DNA of 64,000 nucleotides from Halosimplex litoreum (GCF_016065055.1 NZ_CP065856.1:3657836-3721835); one strand, 5' to 3'. Numbered from the stretch's first letter, positions 26,849 to 39,909 are shown. Made by a program: numbers and translations. The notes: generated by a model not told the origin, from the sequence alone.

Positions 26849-27271
26849 TCAGGGTCGCTCGATCGTCGTCCGTTCGAGCGTGTGTCGCTCGCCCTCGGAC
26901 TCCCAGTCGACCCTGACGGTCGCGCCCGTCGGTACGTCCGCTATCGACAGGTCGTCGCCGACGGTCACTTCGCCGTCGTCACCCTCCACGTCCGACCAGA
27001 CAACGCGCTCGTCGCCGTCGACGAACACGTGTACGGTGTCGCTCGCGACGGCGTCCCCGTCCGAGTGAACGATCTCGATGCCGCTTTCGGTCGGCTCGAT
27101 CTCGAACGACGCGTCGGGCGCTCCCGGACCGGCACCGACTCCCAGCCCGAACACCACCGATCCGATCGCAGCGGCGCCCACGATAGCCGTCGTGATCAGT
27201 CCGATCAGCCAGACACTCCGATTCCACAGTTCGTACACCCGATCCGTCTCCCCGGAACTCTCGTCGGTCAC
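26849..27271 (-). CDS. Type IV pilin-like membrane-anchored protein
   Basis: A 140-residue protein with a GTG start, one membrane helix at about residues 18-42 (WLIGLITTAIVGAAAIGSVVFG) and an extracellular-looking beta domain. The latter (GIEIVHSDGDAV, VFVDGDERVVWSD, VTVGDDLSIADVP, VRVDWESEGER) resembles the C-terminal domain of archaeal type IV pilins. The N-terminus lacks the [KR]G-hydrophobic prepilin peptidase site, however, so processing as a pilin is doubtful. The nearest pilus machinery is 2.6 kb away. A TATA box at about 27293-27301 precedes it on its strand. Confidence 0.7.
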   Translation of the reverse strand: MTDESSGETDRVYELWNRSVWLIGLITTAIVGAAAIGSVVFGLGVGAGPGAPDASFEIEPTESGIEIVHSDGDAVASDTVHVFVDGDERVVWSDVEGDDGEVTVGDDLSIADVPTGATVRVDWESEGERHTLERTTIERP

Positions 27272-27292
27272 GCCGTCCTATCAATTCGATTT

Positions 27293-27301
27293 TAACATAA
27301 A
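27293..27301 (-). promoter_or_regulatory. TATA box of the pilin-like gene
   Basis: TTTATGTTA on the minus strand, 22-30 nt before the GTG start at 27271, in an AT-richer spacer of 93 nt between two minus-strand genes. Confidence 0.5.
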
Positions 27302-27364
27302 CCGTTCGGTGCTCGCCGTGTTCGGACGGACTTTGCCTCGCCGACGGCCGGCACGTACGCCCGC

Positions 27365-28462
27365 TCACAGCACGCCCATCTCGTCGAGTCGCTCGGGCAG
27401 ATACGTGTCCGTGACGAAGTCCAGACCGTACGACGCGAGACTCTGCTGTTCGGACTTCTTCCCGATGTCGAGCTGCAGTTCGATCTGTTCGGTCCAGTAG
27501 TCGGACTGGAATCGCGGGTCCTCGAGTTCGCTCTCCAGCGCGTTCACGTCGGAGTCGCTCAACGGATCGGTCGGCAGGTCGTACTCGACGATGTCCTCGG
27601 GCTGGACGCCGATGAACTGCGCTTCGGGCGTCGCGAGGTACTCCGAGAGGTGCGCGCTCTTGATGGAACCGTAGGAGACCGACCCGAAGATGCGGTAGGA
27701 CCACGGGTCACCGTCCGTGAAGACCGTGACCGGCAGGTCAAGTTCGTCGTGCAGGCGCTTGGTCAGCCGCCGGGTCGCCCGCGCGGGCTGGCCGCCGAGG
27801 TGAACCACGAGCGCGTCGTGTTCGTCGTCGAAGCCGTTCTCGACGAGGCGATCGCGCATGCCACCGGTCTCGACGCAGAGGACGAACTCGGCGTCGTTGT
27901 CGAGAAACTCGATGGTGTCGGGGTTGTTGGGGATCTGGTAGCCGCCCTGTCCGACGTCGTCCTGACAGTGGATCTCCCGGTCGCCGCGGTTGGTCTGCTC
28001 GCGGAGCAGCAGCGGCCCCATCACCTTCGCGCCCGACTCCTCCGGGCGCATGTGGAAGTCCTCGCGTTTGACTTCCGAAACGATCTCCAGGTCCTCGATG
28101 AGGTTGTTCGACTCGTCCTGACTGGAAAACTGCGCCTCGTCGACGTCCCACGATTCGCTGAGATAGTAGAGTTCACGCAGGGTCGACGAGCGGTCCTGGT
28201 CGAGCTGGCGGGCCAGGAAGTCGATGGTGTAGGTGGCCTTCAGCAGCTTCTCCGCCCCGGAGATGGTCTTGGCGGTGCGAGTGCTCTCGCGGTCGCCGTA
28301 CACCCAGACGTTCTTGTCCTCGTCGTACTCGATGTTGGACTTGGTCCGGGTCGGAATCCGCATCGTCGGTACGTCGCCGCCCTCGAACTGCTCGTAGAAC
28401 TCCTCGGCCAGGTCGATCAGCTGTTCTCTCGCGTCGGCGTCGGTGTCTGTGTCTGCGCTCAT
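27365..28462 (-). CDS. top6A: DNA topoisomerase VI subunit A
   Basis: The Spo11-like catalytic subunit of type IIB topoisomerase VI. The 365-residue protein has the winged-helix CAP region with the catalytic tyrosine in [10 protein letters not shown] (Y99/Y100). The Toprim domain has its Glu in [10 protein letters not shown] and the Asp pair in [13 protein letters not shown] glycine-rich [13 protein letters not shown] loop is also present. It lies 28 nt downstream of the B subunit gene on the same strand, an arrangement expected for an operon. Length is typical. Confidence 0.96.
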   Translation of the reverse strand: MSADTDTDADAREQLIDLAEEFYEQFEGGDVPTMRIPTRTKSNIEYDEDKNVWVYGDRESTRTAKTISGAEKLLKATYTIDFLARQLDQDRSSTLRELYYLSESWDVDEAQFSSQDESNNLIEDLEIVSEVKREDFHMRPEESGAKVMGPLLLREQTNRGDREIHCQDDVGQGGYQIPNNPDTIEFLDNDAEFVLCVETGGMRDRLVENGFDDEHDALVVHLGGQPARATRRLTKRLHDELDLPVTVFTDGDPWSYRIFGSVSYGSIKSAHLSEYLATPEAQFIGVQPEDIVEYDLPTDPLSDSDVNALESELEDPRFQSDYWTEQIELQLDIGKKSEQQSLASYGLDFVTDTYLPERLDEMGVL

Positions 28463-28490
28463 TGGTGTGTGTCAGTGTGTGCGCTCGTCG

Positions 28491-30929
28491 CTACGCGTCG
28501 ATCGTGACTCGCTCGTCCTCGATGCCCTCGACGGAGATGTCGAACTCCGCGTCTGCGCCCACGTCGTACTCCAGCGTGGCCTCGTCGCCGGCCGACACCG
28601 AGGTCGACCACTTGACGAACCACTCGCCGTCCATCTCGACGACGCTCGCGTCGCCGTTGGCCAGGACGGGCTCGCTCCCGGCGACGATGTCCGTGATCTC
28701 CACGTCCGCCGCTCGGTCGGAGTTGTTCTCGACGACCAGCTGGACGGTGTCGCCGTCGCGCTGGCGCTCGACGAGGACGTTGTTCATGATCCGGGCGAGC
28801 GTGTCGTCGATGTCCAGGTCGTCGTTGTCGGTGACCGCCGAGAGTTTCTCGGCCATCTCCGGCAGGATCGTCGCCAGCTTGTCCTGCTTCTCGCGGCGCT
28901 GTTGCATCGAGCGCCGTTTCTTCAGGAACGACTTCAGCTCGCGAGCCGCCTCGCGCATCGCGAGTTCGATCTCCGATTCGAGCTCGGGAACGTTCGCGAC
29001 GGCGTCCTTGGACTCGCTGGTGAAGGGCACGTTCGTCGAGGCGACGTGGACCATGATGACGACCGGGCCGTTCGGGATGCCGCTTCCACCGGGCTGGTCT
29101 AAGTTGTAGTTGCGCCAGTTGATGTCCTTGACCACGTCCGTCGTCGCACAGGCGCCCCGTTGATAGACGAGCGGGACGCGGTTGGCGAAGCGCATCACCT
29201 CGGCTTTGCCCTCGGCTTCGACGTCGCCGCCGTACGCCAGGCCGGCCTCGACGATGAACGGGTCGCCGCCGTGGACGGAGGCGTCGCGGGTCGACGCCGC
29301 GTAGAAGTCGGCGTCGTACTCCTTGCGCAGCCCCTCCTCGATGAGGTCCGACTCGATGGGCGAGAGACAGTCCGTCGGCGGCGCGATGATGTCCGTCTCG
29401 CGCATGGCGTCGAGCAGCTCGCTGGCGGCGTCGCGGTCGCCGGCGATGGCCGTCACGTTCGGCGGGTCGTCCGGGACGCCGCGGGCGCGCTCCCAGATGG
29501 CTTCGACGACGTTCTCGCGGGCGGTCTCGCCGAAGGTCGCGTCGTCGTACTCCTCGGTGGCGTCGGCCGCGCGGCGGACGAACTCGCGGATCTCGTCGCG
29601 AGTGAACCGGTGACGGGCGTCGTCGGCGTCCCCGAACTTCGGGGCGAGTCGGTCGGCCAGCCCCTGGATCGTCGCGTCGTCCTTCTGGGTGGTCGTCACC
29701 TCGTCGACGACGGCGTAGAGGTCCGAACGCAGGTGTTCGTACTCCTCGGCGTCGTCGTCGACGCCGACGGCGTCGCCCGCGCCGAGGACCGCGGCCCAGC
29801 CCGCTTCGACGGCGTTCTCCCGGACCGTCGAGCCGAAGGTCACCTCGTATTTGTCCTCGATATCGTCGGCCACGTCGTCGACGAGGTCGGCGAACTCGTG
29901 GTGTGCGACGCGGTCGTAGCCGTCCAGCGCGTCGGCGACGCGGTCGGCGAACTCAGCGGTCGCCTCGGCGCCCTTGTTGGCGACGGCGGCGTCGAGCGCG
30001 CGGGCCACGTCCGCGGGTTCGTGGGCCTCGGGTGGCTCCCACGACATCTCGCGGCCGAAGTGGCGGTCGCGGAAGTTGTCGATGACCGAATCGGAGGTCT
30101 TCCCGCCGACGCGGGTGAACTCGTTCTGGAGGAAACCCGACACCGAGTAGGAGTCGGTGGCGTCGAGCATCTTGATCAGGGTGCCGAGCTCCACCCCGTG
30201 GGGGTGGGGGCGGATCTCCTCGGTCTCGGCGGGGAGCTGGTCGGTCACCCGCTCGTATTTCATGTGCTCGCTCGGTTCCCGGAGCTCGATGCGAGCGTGG
30301 GGGTTGACGACCGCGGTGTCTTTGATGTAGTCGTGGAGCTGGTTGCGAGCCCGCATGTTCGCCTCCATCTCCAGTTCGATACGCGTCCCGTGGGGCCGCT
30401 CCCAGGTCGTCGTCTCCTCGACGTCGATCTCGGGCTCGTTCGTGTCGGTGTCGATGATGAGCTCGAAGTACTCCGCCTCGGTGCCGCCCTTGGTCCGGGA
30501 GGTGATCTTCGCGGGCTTGCCCGACGTGAGCTGGGAGTAGAGAACCGCCGCGGAGATCCCTATCCCCTGTTGGCCGCGGCTCTGCTCTCGTGAGTGAAAC
30601 CGCGACCCGTAGAGCAGCTTCCCGAAGACCTTGGGGATCTGCGCTTTGGTGATCCCGGGGCCGTTGTCCTCGACGATGAGGCGGTAGTAGTCGCCGGCCT
30701 CCTGGATCTCGACGTAGATGTCGGGGGCGATGCCCGCCTCTTCGCAGGCGTCCAGCGCGTTGTCGACCGCCTCTTTCACGGCGGTCACGAGTCCCCGGGC
30801 CCCGCTGTCGAACCCGAGCATGTGCTTGTTCTTCTCGAAGAACTCGGCGATGGAGATCGACCGCTGGCTCTCGGCCAGCTCCTCGGCGATCCCCTCTCCC
30901 TCGCCGAGTTGCGACTGATACGATGTCAT
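28491..30929 (-). CDS. top6B: DNA topoisomerase VI subunit B
   Basis: The GHKL ATPase subunit that clamps DNA. At 812 residues it is much longer than the roughly 530 of crenarchaeal proteins. ATP-site motifs are KEAVDNALD (N57), EDNGPGI (88-93) and [10 protein letters not shown] (117-126). The transducer domain is C-terminal, with a beta-rich tail ending ERVTIDA. Between about residues 300 and 490 there is a lineage-specific insertion containing the duplicated motif FGxTxREN.VEAxW, at about 365-378 and 466-479. The ATG at 30929 has a TATA box 27-34 nt upstream. Confidence 0.95.
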   Translation of the reverse strand: MTSYQSQLGEGEGIAEELAESQRSISIAEFFEKNKHMLGFDSGARGLVTAVKEAVDNALDACEEAGIAPDIYVEIQEAGDYYRLIVEDNGPGITKAQIPKVFGKLLYGSRFHSREQSRGQQGIGISAAVLYSQLTSGKPAKITSRTKGGTEAEYFELIIDTDTNEPEIDVEETTTWERPHGTRIELEMEANMRARNQLHDYIKDTAVVNPHARIELREPSEHMKYERVTDQLPAETEEIRPHPHGVELGTLIKMLDATDSYSVSGFLQNEFTRVGGKTSDSVIDNFRDRHFGREMSWEPPEAHEPADVARALDAAVANKGAEATAEFADRVADALDGYDRVAHHEFADLVDDVADDIEDKYEVTFGSTVRENAVEAGWAAVLGAGDAVGVDDDAEEYEHLRSDLYAVVDEVTTTQKDDATIQGLADRLAPKFGDADDARHRFTRDEIREFVRRAADATEEYDDATFGETARENVVEAIWERARGVPDDPPNVTAIAGDRDAASELLDAMRETDIIAPPTDCLSPIESDLIEEGLRKEYDADFYAASTRDASVHGGDPFIVEAGLAYGGDVEAEGKAEVMRFANRVPLVYQRGACATTDVVKDINWRNYNLDQPGGSGIPNGPVVIMVHVASTNVPFTSESKDAVANVPELESEIELAMREAARELKSFLKKRRSMQQRREKQDKLATILPEMAEKLSAVTDNDDLDIDDTLARIMNNVLVERQRDGDTVQLVVENNSDRAADVEITDIVAGSEPVLANGDASVVEMDGEWFVKWSTSVSAGDEATLEYDVGADAEFDISVEGIEDERVTIDA

Positions 30930-30955
30930 CCGTGGAACCCCCTACTGTCGGACGG

Positions 30956-30963
30956 CTTAAAAG
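30956..30963 (-). promoter_or_regulatory. TATA box of top6BA
   Basis: CTTTTAAG-like sequence on the minus strand, about 27-34 nt before the top6B ATG at 30929. It indicates a leaderless transcript for the Topo VI operon. Confidence 0.55.
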
Positions 30964-30988
30964 GCGTTCGCCGGCGGGGTGAAAGTGA

Positions 30989-33088
<2,100 letters not shown>

Positions 33089-33137
33089 CCCGGAGCGGAG
33101 CGAGCGCTGACGACGCCGACCGACGGGAGGAGCGACG

Positions 33138-35699
33138 ATGAGTTCCGACGTCCCCGACTCCGACGCGACGCCGGCCGCGCAGGTCGACCGCGTCCGCGTC
33201 GAGAACGAGATGGAGCAGAGCTACATCGACTACGCGATGAGCGTCATCGCGGGCCGAGCGCTCCCGGACGTGCGCGACGGGCTCAAACCAGTCCACCGGC
33301 GCATCCTCTACGCGATGCACGAGATGGGCGTGTCGAGCAACACCTCTCACCGGAAGTGTTCCTCGATCGTCGGCGAGACGATGGGTGACTACCACCCCCA
33401 CGGCGACAGCCCCATCTACGACACGCTCGTCCGGATGGCCCAGGACTTCTCGATGCGCTATCCCCTCGTGGACGGCCAGGGGAACTTCGGCTCGATGGAC
33501 GGCGACCCCGCCGCGGCCATGCGGTACACCGAGGCGCGGATGGCCCCCATCGCCGAGGAGATGCTCGCGGACATCGAGAAGGACACCGTCGACTTCCAGT
33601 CGAACTACGACGACCGGCTGACCGAGCCGGGGGTCCTGCCCGCGAAGGTGCCGAACCTGTTGATCAACGGCTCGTCGGGCATCGCGGTCGGCATGTCGAC
33701 GAACATCCCGCCGCACAACTTCGGCGAGGTCGTCGACGCCGTCGTCAAGCTCATCGACGAGCCCGACTGCGAGGTCGACGATCTGGTCGACACTCGCGAC
33801 AGCCGCGGCAACGGCACGCCGGGCCCGATCAAGGGCCCGGACTTCCCGACCGGCGGCACGATCGTCGGCCGCGAGGCCGTCTACTCGGCCTACGCGACGG
33901 GACGCGGCCGCGTGACGGTCCGCGCGAAGTACGAACTCCAGCGCGAGGCGGGGCGGATCGTCCTGACGGAGATCCCCTTCCAGGAGAACAAGGCGCGGAT
34001 GGTCGAGCGCATCGCCGAGGACGTCAACGAGGGGAAGATCGAGGGCGTCTCGGACCTGCGCGACGAGTCCGACCGCAACGGCGTCCGCGTCGTCATCGAG
34101 CTCAAGCGCGGGGCCAACATCGACGTCGTCGAGAACCAGCTGAAGAAACACCACTTCGAGTCGACCTTCGGCGTCATCAACCTCGCCTTGGTCGACGGCC
34201 AGCCTCAGGTCCTGACGCTCAAGGAGACCCTCGAGGAGTATCTGTCTCATCGCAAGGAGGTCGTCCGTCGGCGCTCGCAGTACGAACTCGCCGAGGCCGA
34301 GGATCGCGCGCACATCCTCGACGGCCGGCTGAAAGCGCTGGACCAGGTCGACGCGGTCGTCGACCTCATCCGTAACTCCGAGGACCGCGACGCGGCCAAG
34401 GCCGCCCTGCAGGGCGAACTCGACCTCGAAGAGCTCGACGCGGAGTTCGAGCACCTCGACGCCCAGACCGCCTTCGACTTCTCCGGCGACCAGGCCGACC
34501 ACATCGTCCGGATGCAGCTCGGCTCGCTCACCTCGATGGAGGCAGCGGAGATCGAGAGCGAGTACGAGGACCTTCAGGCCGAGATCGAACGCCTGGAGAC
34601 GATCCTCGAGGACGAGAGCGAGCTCCTGGCCGTGATCAAAGAGGAGCTGGAGGAGATGAAAGCCGAGTACGACGACGAGCGCCGGACGAACTTCGTCGAG
34701 AGCGACGAGATCACCAACGAGGATCTGATCCCCGAGGAGGACGTGGTCGTCGTCATCACCGAGGACGACTACATCAAGCGGATGCCCGTCGACCGCTTCG
34801 ACCCCCAGGGTCGCGGCGGCAAGGGCATCATCGGCGCCGACCCCAAAGAGGGAGACCGGGTCTCGAAGGTGTTCCGGGCCAACACCCACGACTACCTGCT
34901 CTCCTTTACCAACCAGGGGCAGGTGTACAAACTCAAGACCTACGAGATCCCGGAGATGAGTCGGACGGCCCGCGGGAAGTCGGCGGTCAACCTCATCGAC
35001 CTCGACGACGGCGAGGAGATCACCGCCGTCGTCAACACGGACGACTTCGAGCCCGAGGAGTCGATCGCGATGGTCACTCGCGACGGCTACGTCAAGCGGA
35101 CCAACGCCGAGGAGTTCGAGAACATCCTCTCGACGGGGATCATCGCCGCCGACCTCGAGGAGGGCGACGAACTCGTCGACGTGGAGGTCACCGACCACAC
35201 GAAGGATCTCGTCATCGCCACCGAACGGGGCATGACGATCCGCTTCGACGAGAGCGAGGCCCGCGAGATGGGCCGCAACGCCCGTGGCGTCGGCGGGATC
35301 GACCTTCAGGGCGACGACAAGGTTGCGGGTATGGTCGCCACCGACGAGGACGACGACCGCTGTCTCCTGACGGTCACTCGCAACGGTTTCGGCAAGCGGA
35401 CCACCCTCTCGGAGTATCGCCGCCAGTCACGCTACGGCAAGGGGCTCATCGACATCAAGACCGACGAGCGCAACGGCCTCGTCAGTACCGTCAAGGCCGT
35501 CAGCGAGGACGACCACCTGATGATCATGAGCGAGCGCGGCCAGATCATGCGCATCCGCGCCGGTGACGTGAGCGAGGTCGGGCGCAATACGAAGGGCGTC
35601 GTCGTGATGAAACTGGAAGAGGGCGACAGCGTCGCCAGCGTCGACGTCGTCCCGGCGTCCGTCGAAGTGGCCGGTGACGACGAAGGCGAAGCCGAGTAG
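33138..35699 (+). CDS. gyrA: DNA gyrase subunit A
   Basis: The cleavage subunit of gyrase, 853 residues. The catalytic tyrosine is Y130 in [11 protein letters not shown]. The quinolone-region sequence [14 protein letters not shown] has Ser at 91 and Asp at 95, corresponding to E. coli positions 83 and 87. The C-terminal half is a beta-pinwheel with the GyrA box QGRGGKG near residue 556. The start ATG is preceded by a GGGAGGA Shine-Dalgarno-like sequence at about 33123-33130 in the 49-nt gap after gyrB. Typical length, intact. Confidence 0.97.
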   Translation: MSSDVPDSDATPAAQVDRVRVENEMEQSYIDYAMSVIAGRALPDVRDGLKPVHRRILYAMHEMGVSSNTSHRKCSSIVGETMGDYHPHGDSPIYDTLVRMAQDFSMRYPLVDGQGNFGSMDGDPAAAMRYTEARMAPIAEEMLADIEKDTVDFQSNYDDRLTEPGVLPAKVPNLLINGSSGIAVGMSTNIPPHNFGEVVDAVVKLIDEPDCEVDDLVDTRDSRGNGTPGPIKGPDFPTGGTIVGREAVYSAYATGRGRVTVRAKYELQREAGRIVLTEIPFQENKARMVERIAEDVNEGKIEGVSDLRDESDRNGVRVVIELKRGANIDVVENQLKKHHFESTFGVINLALVDGQPQVLTLKETLEEYLSHRKEVVRRRSQYELAEAEDRAHILDGRLKALDQVDAVVDLIRNSEDRDAAKAALQGELDLEELDAEFEHLDAQTAFDFSGDQADHIVRMQLGSLTSMEAAEIESEYEDLQAEIERLETILEDESELLAVIKEELEEMKAEYDDERRTNFVESDEITNEDLIPEEDVVVVITEDDYIKRMPVDRFDPQGRGGKGIIGADPKEGDRVSKVFRANTHDYLLSFTNQGQVYKLKTYEIPEMSRTARGKSAVNLIDLDDGEEITAVVNTDDFEPEESIAMVTRDGYVKRTNAEEFENILSTGIIAADLEEGDELVDVEVTDHTKDLVIATERGMTIRFDESEAREMGRNARGVGGIDLQGDDKVAGMVATDEDDDRCLLTVTRNGFGKRTTLSEYRRQSRYGKGLIDIKTDERNGLVSTVKAVSEDDHLMIMSERGQIMRIRAGDVSEVGRNTKGVVVMKLEEGDSVASVDVVPASVEVAGDDEGEAE

Positions 35700-35831
35700 T
35701 AACGCTCACGATATCGACCTCTTTCGGCCGATCGCACCGTCCAGCGCGTCGCTTCCCCGTGACAGGTCACAAGAACTTTGCCGGAGTCGGGCGGACCTCC
35801 GACAGCGACGGGGGAACCCGACGACTCAGCT

Positions 35832-37997
35832 ATGTTCGATAGACGTGCAGGTTCGGCGGTCGGCGTACTGTTCGTCCTCGCGGTCGCGGTCGCCGGTACA
35901 GCGGTGCTACCGGCGGTCGCGGTCGCCGGGTCGGAAACACGGCCAGCGGGAGCCTCGGTCGGCGCCGCTGGGTCGGGGTGTCCAGCGGCTGGCGTCGCGG
36001 CGGGCCCGGCCGCCGATCTGGACGCGGATAGCGGTCCGGCCGCGTCCGGGACGGCGAGCGGCCACTCACTCGCCAGCTATCCGGAGGCGCCGCAGATGGA
36101 CGTGGCCCGGGGCGACGTCGCGGCCATCGAGACGGGGATCCCGAACGGTCGAACGGGGACCGTCCGGATCGAGTCGGTCGACGGGGAGTTCGACGTCTCG
36201 CTGACGTTCGCGAACAACGACGGCCGCAAACCCGCGACCCTGTACGTCAACACCTACCTCGCGGGCAACGAGACGGCGGTCGCGAACCGCGCGTACACCG
36301 CCGGCGACAGCGACCGCGTGGCGGTCGCCGGCAGGGAGTCGGTCACCGGGACGCCGATGCCGGTCGGCGCCTACGACGTGACCGTCGAGACCGAGTCCGG
36401 GACGACCACCCAGCGGCTGACCATCGACGAACCCGAAGTCGGAGACGTGACCCTCCTGCGCGCGCCCGGCGACCGTTTCGAGGAACTGGACACCGACGAG
36501 GACGTCGTCGCGGCCCGCGAGACGGGGCTGATAACCGAGCTACCGATGACCGACGATGGCCCGGCGGTCGCGCTGGGTGACACGATGGTCTACCGGCTGA
36601 ACGCCAGCGGCTTCTACGGCCTGTTGGCCGCCCAGGGCGGCGCGACGAGCGAGTCGAACTTCCTCGCGGCGACCGGCGACGACGGTGTGTTCGACCTGTC
36701 GATCACGTCCTCGGGCGACTGCGAGTCGGCCGTCGACGTGGCGGGTAGCGTCGACGACGGTACCGCTCGCGTGATTCCGGACCCGTCCAACGAGACGCTG
36801 TACGTGACCGCCGACCTGCGCCGCGTGGCCGTTCCGGAGGGCATCGAACGCGGATTCCTCGGCCCGGGCCGAGCGACGTACGTGTTCGCCGGCGACACAC
36901 ACGTCACCGAGTCGGACACGACGACCGCGGTGGACTACGCGGTCGCCGAGCGGACCTACGGCTACGATTCCGACGGCGGTATCATCGTCCGGTCGGCCGA
37001 ACCCGGGCAGCGGGTCGCCGGCGAGACGAACCTGGCCCCGGGGACGAACCTGACGGTCGAGGTCGCCGGACTCGACGGCGACTACGACGCGAGCGCGCGG
37101 ACGACCGTCGACGACGACGGGACCTTCGGCGTCGACGTCGACCTGAGCGACGCACCGAACGAGAGCCGGTTCACCGTCTCGATCGCTCAGATCGAGAACT
37201 CGCAGACGCTGCTGACGACTGGGTCGGCCGAGGCGACGGCCGTCCTGTTCGAGCAGTACGAGTCGGCGAGTTCGAGCGAGGCCGACCGGGTAGAGAGTGC
37301 CCGCGTCGCGCTCGAGGACGGCGGCTTCCTGGCTGTGTATCTCGTCCCGCCGGACGAGCAGGTGACCCGCGAGAATCTGATCGGGCGCTCGGGATACCTC
37401 CAGCCCGGCGTGCACGACCCGACGGTCTCGCTCGACCGGCCGCTGACCGACAGCGCGAACGTCGTCCTCGTGGCACACCGCGACGACGACGGGGACGGTC
37501 GCTTCGACTACCCGGCCGACGACAGCCCCTATCGGATCGGCGGTGGCGCCGTCTACGGCGTGGGTCGAGTGCTGCTCGCCGGAGACGGTTCGACCCCGCC
37601 CAGAGACCCGCAGTACCTCGGCGTGACGCTCCCGCCGGCCGACGATATCACGGGAACGCCGGTCCCGACGGCGACGCCGACCGAGGACCCGACGGCGACC
37701 GCGACGCCGTCGCCGACGCCGACCGCGACGGACGCGGACGGCTCGGTCGGGACGACCGAACTCCCGCCACCGACGCTACGCGGAACGGACGCGCCGACGG
37801 TGACGGCCGTTCCGAACGGCACCGCCGTCGGCACGACCGGCCCGAACGGCACCGTCGGGCCGAACGGAACGGTCGCGAACGGGACCGTGACGGTCACGGA
37901 CGGGGCGACCGACGGGTTCGGCCCCGGGTTCGGGGTGACCGTCGTGGTGGTCGCCGTCGTCCTGTTCGGCGCGGTCGCGCTCTCGCACCGCGAGTGA
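35832..37997 (+). CDS. PGF-CTERM surface protein (BGTF-like)
   Basis: A 721-residue exported protein. The ATG at 35832 gives a signal peptide (SAVGVLFVLAVAVAGTAVL) cleaved after an Ala-rich stretch. The middle contains beta-rich surface-glycoprotein domains resembling the BGTF surface domain, with many N-X-T/S sites. A Thr/Pro-rich linker (TPVPTATPTEDPTA) follows, then a run of PNGT repeats, and a C-terminal GFGPGFG-VTVVVVAVVLFGAVAL-basic tail. That tail is the PGF-CTERM sorting signal used by archaeosortase A for lipid anchoring. Probably a cell-surface or S-layer-associated glycoprotein; no enzymatic domain is seen. Confidence 0.85.
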   Translation: MFDRRAGSAVGVLFVLAVAVAGTAVLPAVAVAGSETRPAGASVGAAGSGCPAAGVAAGPAADLDADSGPAASGTASGHSLASYPEAPQMDVARGDVAAIETGIPNGRTGTVRIESVDGEFDVSLTFANNDGRKPATLYVNTYLAGNETAVANRAYTAGDSDRVAVAGRESVTGTPMPVGAYDVTVETESGTTTQRLTIDEPEVGDVTLLRAPGDRFEELDTDEDVVAARETGLITELPMTDDGPAVALGDTMVYRLNASGFYGLLAAQGGATSESNFLAATGDDGVFDLSITSSGDCESAVDVAGSVDDGTARVIPDPSNETLYVTADLRRVAVPEGIERGFLGPGRATYVFAGDTHVTESDTTTAVDYAVAERTYGYDSDGGIIVRSAEPGQRVAGETNLAPGTNLTVEVAGLDGDYDASARTTVDDDGTFGVDVDLSDAPNESRFTVSIAQIENSQTLLTTGSAEATAVLFEQYESASSSEADRVESARVALEDGGFLAVYLVPPDEQVTRENLIGRSGYLQPGVHDPTVSLDRPLTDSANVVLVAHRDDDGDGRFDYPADDSPYRIGGGAVYGVGRVLLAGDGSTPPRDPQYLGVTLPPADDITGTPVPTATPTEDPTATATPSPTPTATDADGSVGTTELPPPTLRGTDAPTVTAVPNGTAVGTTGPNGTVGPNGTVANGTVTVTDGATDGFGPGFGVTVVVVAVVLFGAVALSHRE

Positions 37998-38025
37998 ACG
38001 CCGTGGGCCGGTCGCAGTACGGACG

Positions 38026-38940
38026 CTAGAGGATCCGTTTGCCGAGCGCGCTCGCGGCGAGTTCGACGGCGAGTTCTGCAGTCCTATTGTGGTCGTCGAG
38101 GATGGGGTTGACTTCCACGATCTCCAGGGAGGTCAACGCCGAGCCGGCGGTTCGTGAGACGAGCTCCATCGCGGTGTGGCCCTCGCGATAGGAGGCCCCG
38201 CCGCGGACCGGTGTACCGACCCCCGGGGCCTCGGTCGGGTCGAGGAAGTCCATGTCGAGGCTGACGTGGACGCCGTCGGTCCCGTCGGTGGCGACGTCGA
38301 CGGCCTCACGCGTCACCTCGGGGAGCCCGCGTTGGTCGATGTCGGTCATCGAGAACGTCGTCACGTCGCTCTCCCGCAAGGCGTCGCGTTCCCGGTCGTC
38401 GAGGTCCCGGAGGCCGACCATGGCGACGTTCTCGGGGTCGACGGTTCGGGCCTGCGCCCAGTCGCTGTCGGCGAACGAACCGCGGCCGAGGATCGCGGCC
38501 ACGGACATCCCGTGGACGTTCCCGCTGGGGGAGGTGGTCGGCGTGTTGAAGTCGCCGTGGGCGTCGAACCAGACGATCCCCAGGTCGCGGTCGCGGGCGG
38601 CGCCGCCGACGGTTCCGATGGCGATGGAGTGGTCACCGCCGAGGACGAGCGGCACTGCGCCGCCGTCGACGGCTCCGGCGACTTCGTCGGCGAGGTCCCG
38701 ACACACTCGCTCGGTCGCGCCGAGGTACTTCGCGCGCCCCTCTCGCGGGCGGCCGGCGTCCGGTTCGGTCCGCTCGGGGCTCGGGACGGCGACGTCCCCG
38801 CCGTCCTCGTAGTCGATCCCCAGCGAGGGCAACTCCTCCGCGAGGCCGGCGTAGCGGATTGCCGAGGGTCCCATGTCAACGCCGCGCCGGTCCGCGCCCA
38901 GGTCCATCGGCGCGCCGAAGACGCGCACTGGTCGGTTCAT
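38026..38940 (-). CDS. rocF: Arginase (ureohydrolase family)
   Basis: Hydrolyses arginine to ornithine and urea, or related guanidino substrates. The 304-residue protein has the dimanganese motifs GGDHSIAIG, DAHGDFNTP and SLDMDFLDP, plus the N-terminal GAPMDLGADRRGVDMGPSA that is typical of arginases more than agmatinases. I use the ATG at 38940; the longer frame upstream lies in the promoter region of the neighbouring HTH gene. No urease or other arginine genes are near. Confidence 0.88.
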   Translation of the reverse strand: MNRPVRVFGAPMDLGADRRGVDMGPSAIRYAGLAEELPSLGIDYEDGGDVAVPSPERTEPDAGRPREGRAKYLGATERVCRDLADEVAGAVDGGAVPLVLGGDHSIAIGTVGGAARDRDLGIVWFDAHGDFNTPTTSPSGNVHGMSVAAILGRGSFADSDWAQARTVDPENVAMVGLRDLDDRERDALRESDVTTFSMTDIDQRGLPEVTREAVDVATDGTDGVHVSLDMDFLDPTEAPGVGTPVRGGASYREGHTAMELVSRTAGSALTSLEIVEVNPILDDHNRTAELAVELAASALGKRIL

Positions 38941-39183
38941 ACGCTCGCAAGGAGGGCGAGCGGCAAAACCGTCGGGGGACGACGACGCTACGACCGTCCC
39001 GACGTCTCCCCCAACCTCCCACTGGACTTGCTCGCACCCCGTACGACAGTTGACAAATGGATCTGAGTTATCGCCCGCGTACCGTCGGACCGCGAGCGGA
39101 TCCGCTGTGTGAGGGACTGACTGTCGCGACATCGGAGTCGGGAGACGGCGAAATTCGCCGCTCGCACGGACGGCCACCGCCGG

Positions 39184-39194
39184 CTTTAATAAAA
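39184..39194 (+). promoter_or_regulatory. TATA box of the HTH regulator gene
   Basis: CTTTAATAAAA, one of the clearest TATA boxes in the window, lies 21-31 nt before the ATG at 39215. Confidence 0.6.
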
Positions 39195-39214
39195 TCTATG
39201 ACCAAAACGAGAGT

Positions 39215-39748
39215 ATGTCATCAATCGAACTGACGCCCAGCCAGAAAAACATCCTACAGGAGCTCGTCAATCTCTATCGGGAGTCCGAGAGCGCGGTGAA
39301 AGGGGAGGACATCGCGGAGAAGGTCGACCGGAACCCGGGGACGATCCGCAACCAGATGCAGAGTCTCAAAGCCCTCCAGCTGGTCGAGGGCGTCCCCGGT
39401 CCGAAAGGCGGGTACAAGCCGACGGCGACGGCCTACGACGCCCTCCAGATCCAGGACATGGACCAGGCGGCGGACGTGCCGCTCGCTCACAACGGCTCCG
39501 ATATCGAGGACGCCAACGTCGAGGAGATCGACCTCACCAGCGTCCACCACCCCGAGGAGTGTCGCGCCGAGATCAAGCTCCAGGGATCGATCGCGGACTT
39601 CCACGAGGGCGACACCATCACCGTCGGCCCGACGCCGCTCTCGAAGCTCCAGATCATCGGCTCGCTCGAAGGCAAGGACGACACGAACAACAAGCTCATC
39701 CTCACGATCGACGACATGCGCGCACCGGCCGGCGAGCCCGAGCACTGA
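39215..39748 (+). CDS. Winged-helix transcriptional regulator (Rrf2/MarR-like N-terminus)
   Basis: A 177-residue soluble protein. Residues 1-75 form a winged helix (LTPSQKNILQELVNLYRE, IAEKVDRNPGTIRNQMQSLKAL, VEGVPGPKGGYKPT). The remaining acidic C-terminal domain contains beta segments (AEIKLQGSIADFHEGDTITV; NNKLILTIDDM). The fold suggests a DNA-binding regulator, often listed as Rrf2-type in haloarchaea. The C-terminal domain may bind a ligand, but I see no Cys cluster. It lies 183 nt upstream of the NADH dehydrogenase gene, same strand; targets are unknown. Confidence 0.75.
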   Translation: MSSIELTPSQKNILQELVNLYRESESAVKGEDIAEKVDRNPGTIRNQMQSLKALQLVEGVPGPKGGYKPTATAYDALQIQDMDQAADVPLAHNGSDIEDANVEEIDLTSVHHPEECRAEIKLQGSIADFHEGDTITVGPTPLSKLQIIGSLEGKDDTNNKLILTIDDMRAPAGEPEH

Positions 39749-39901
39749 CTCGCCCCCCGGCGACACTTCGACACCATCGAGACGCTCACCCCCGGTGACG
39801 CCCGCTCGTTCTCCCGTGTTGACGCTAACTCGGTGGTCGATCCCCGACGTTCGTGATAGAACGTGGTCGAACCGTCGGATCCTCGGGCCGGATTCGCAGG
39901 C

Positions 39902-39909
39902 TTTGTATC
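39902..39909 (+). promoter_or_regulatory. TATA box of the NADH dehydrogenase gene
   Basis: TTTGTATC lies 23-30 nt before the ATG at 39932, consistent with a leaderless transcript. Confidence 0.45.
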
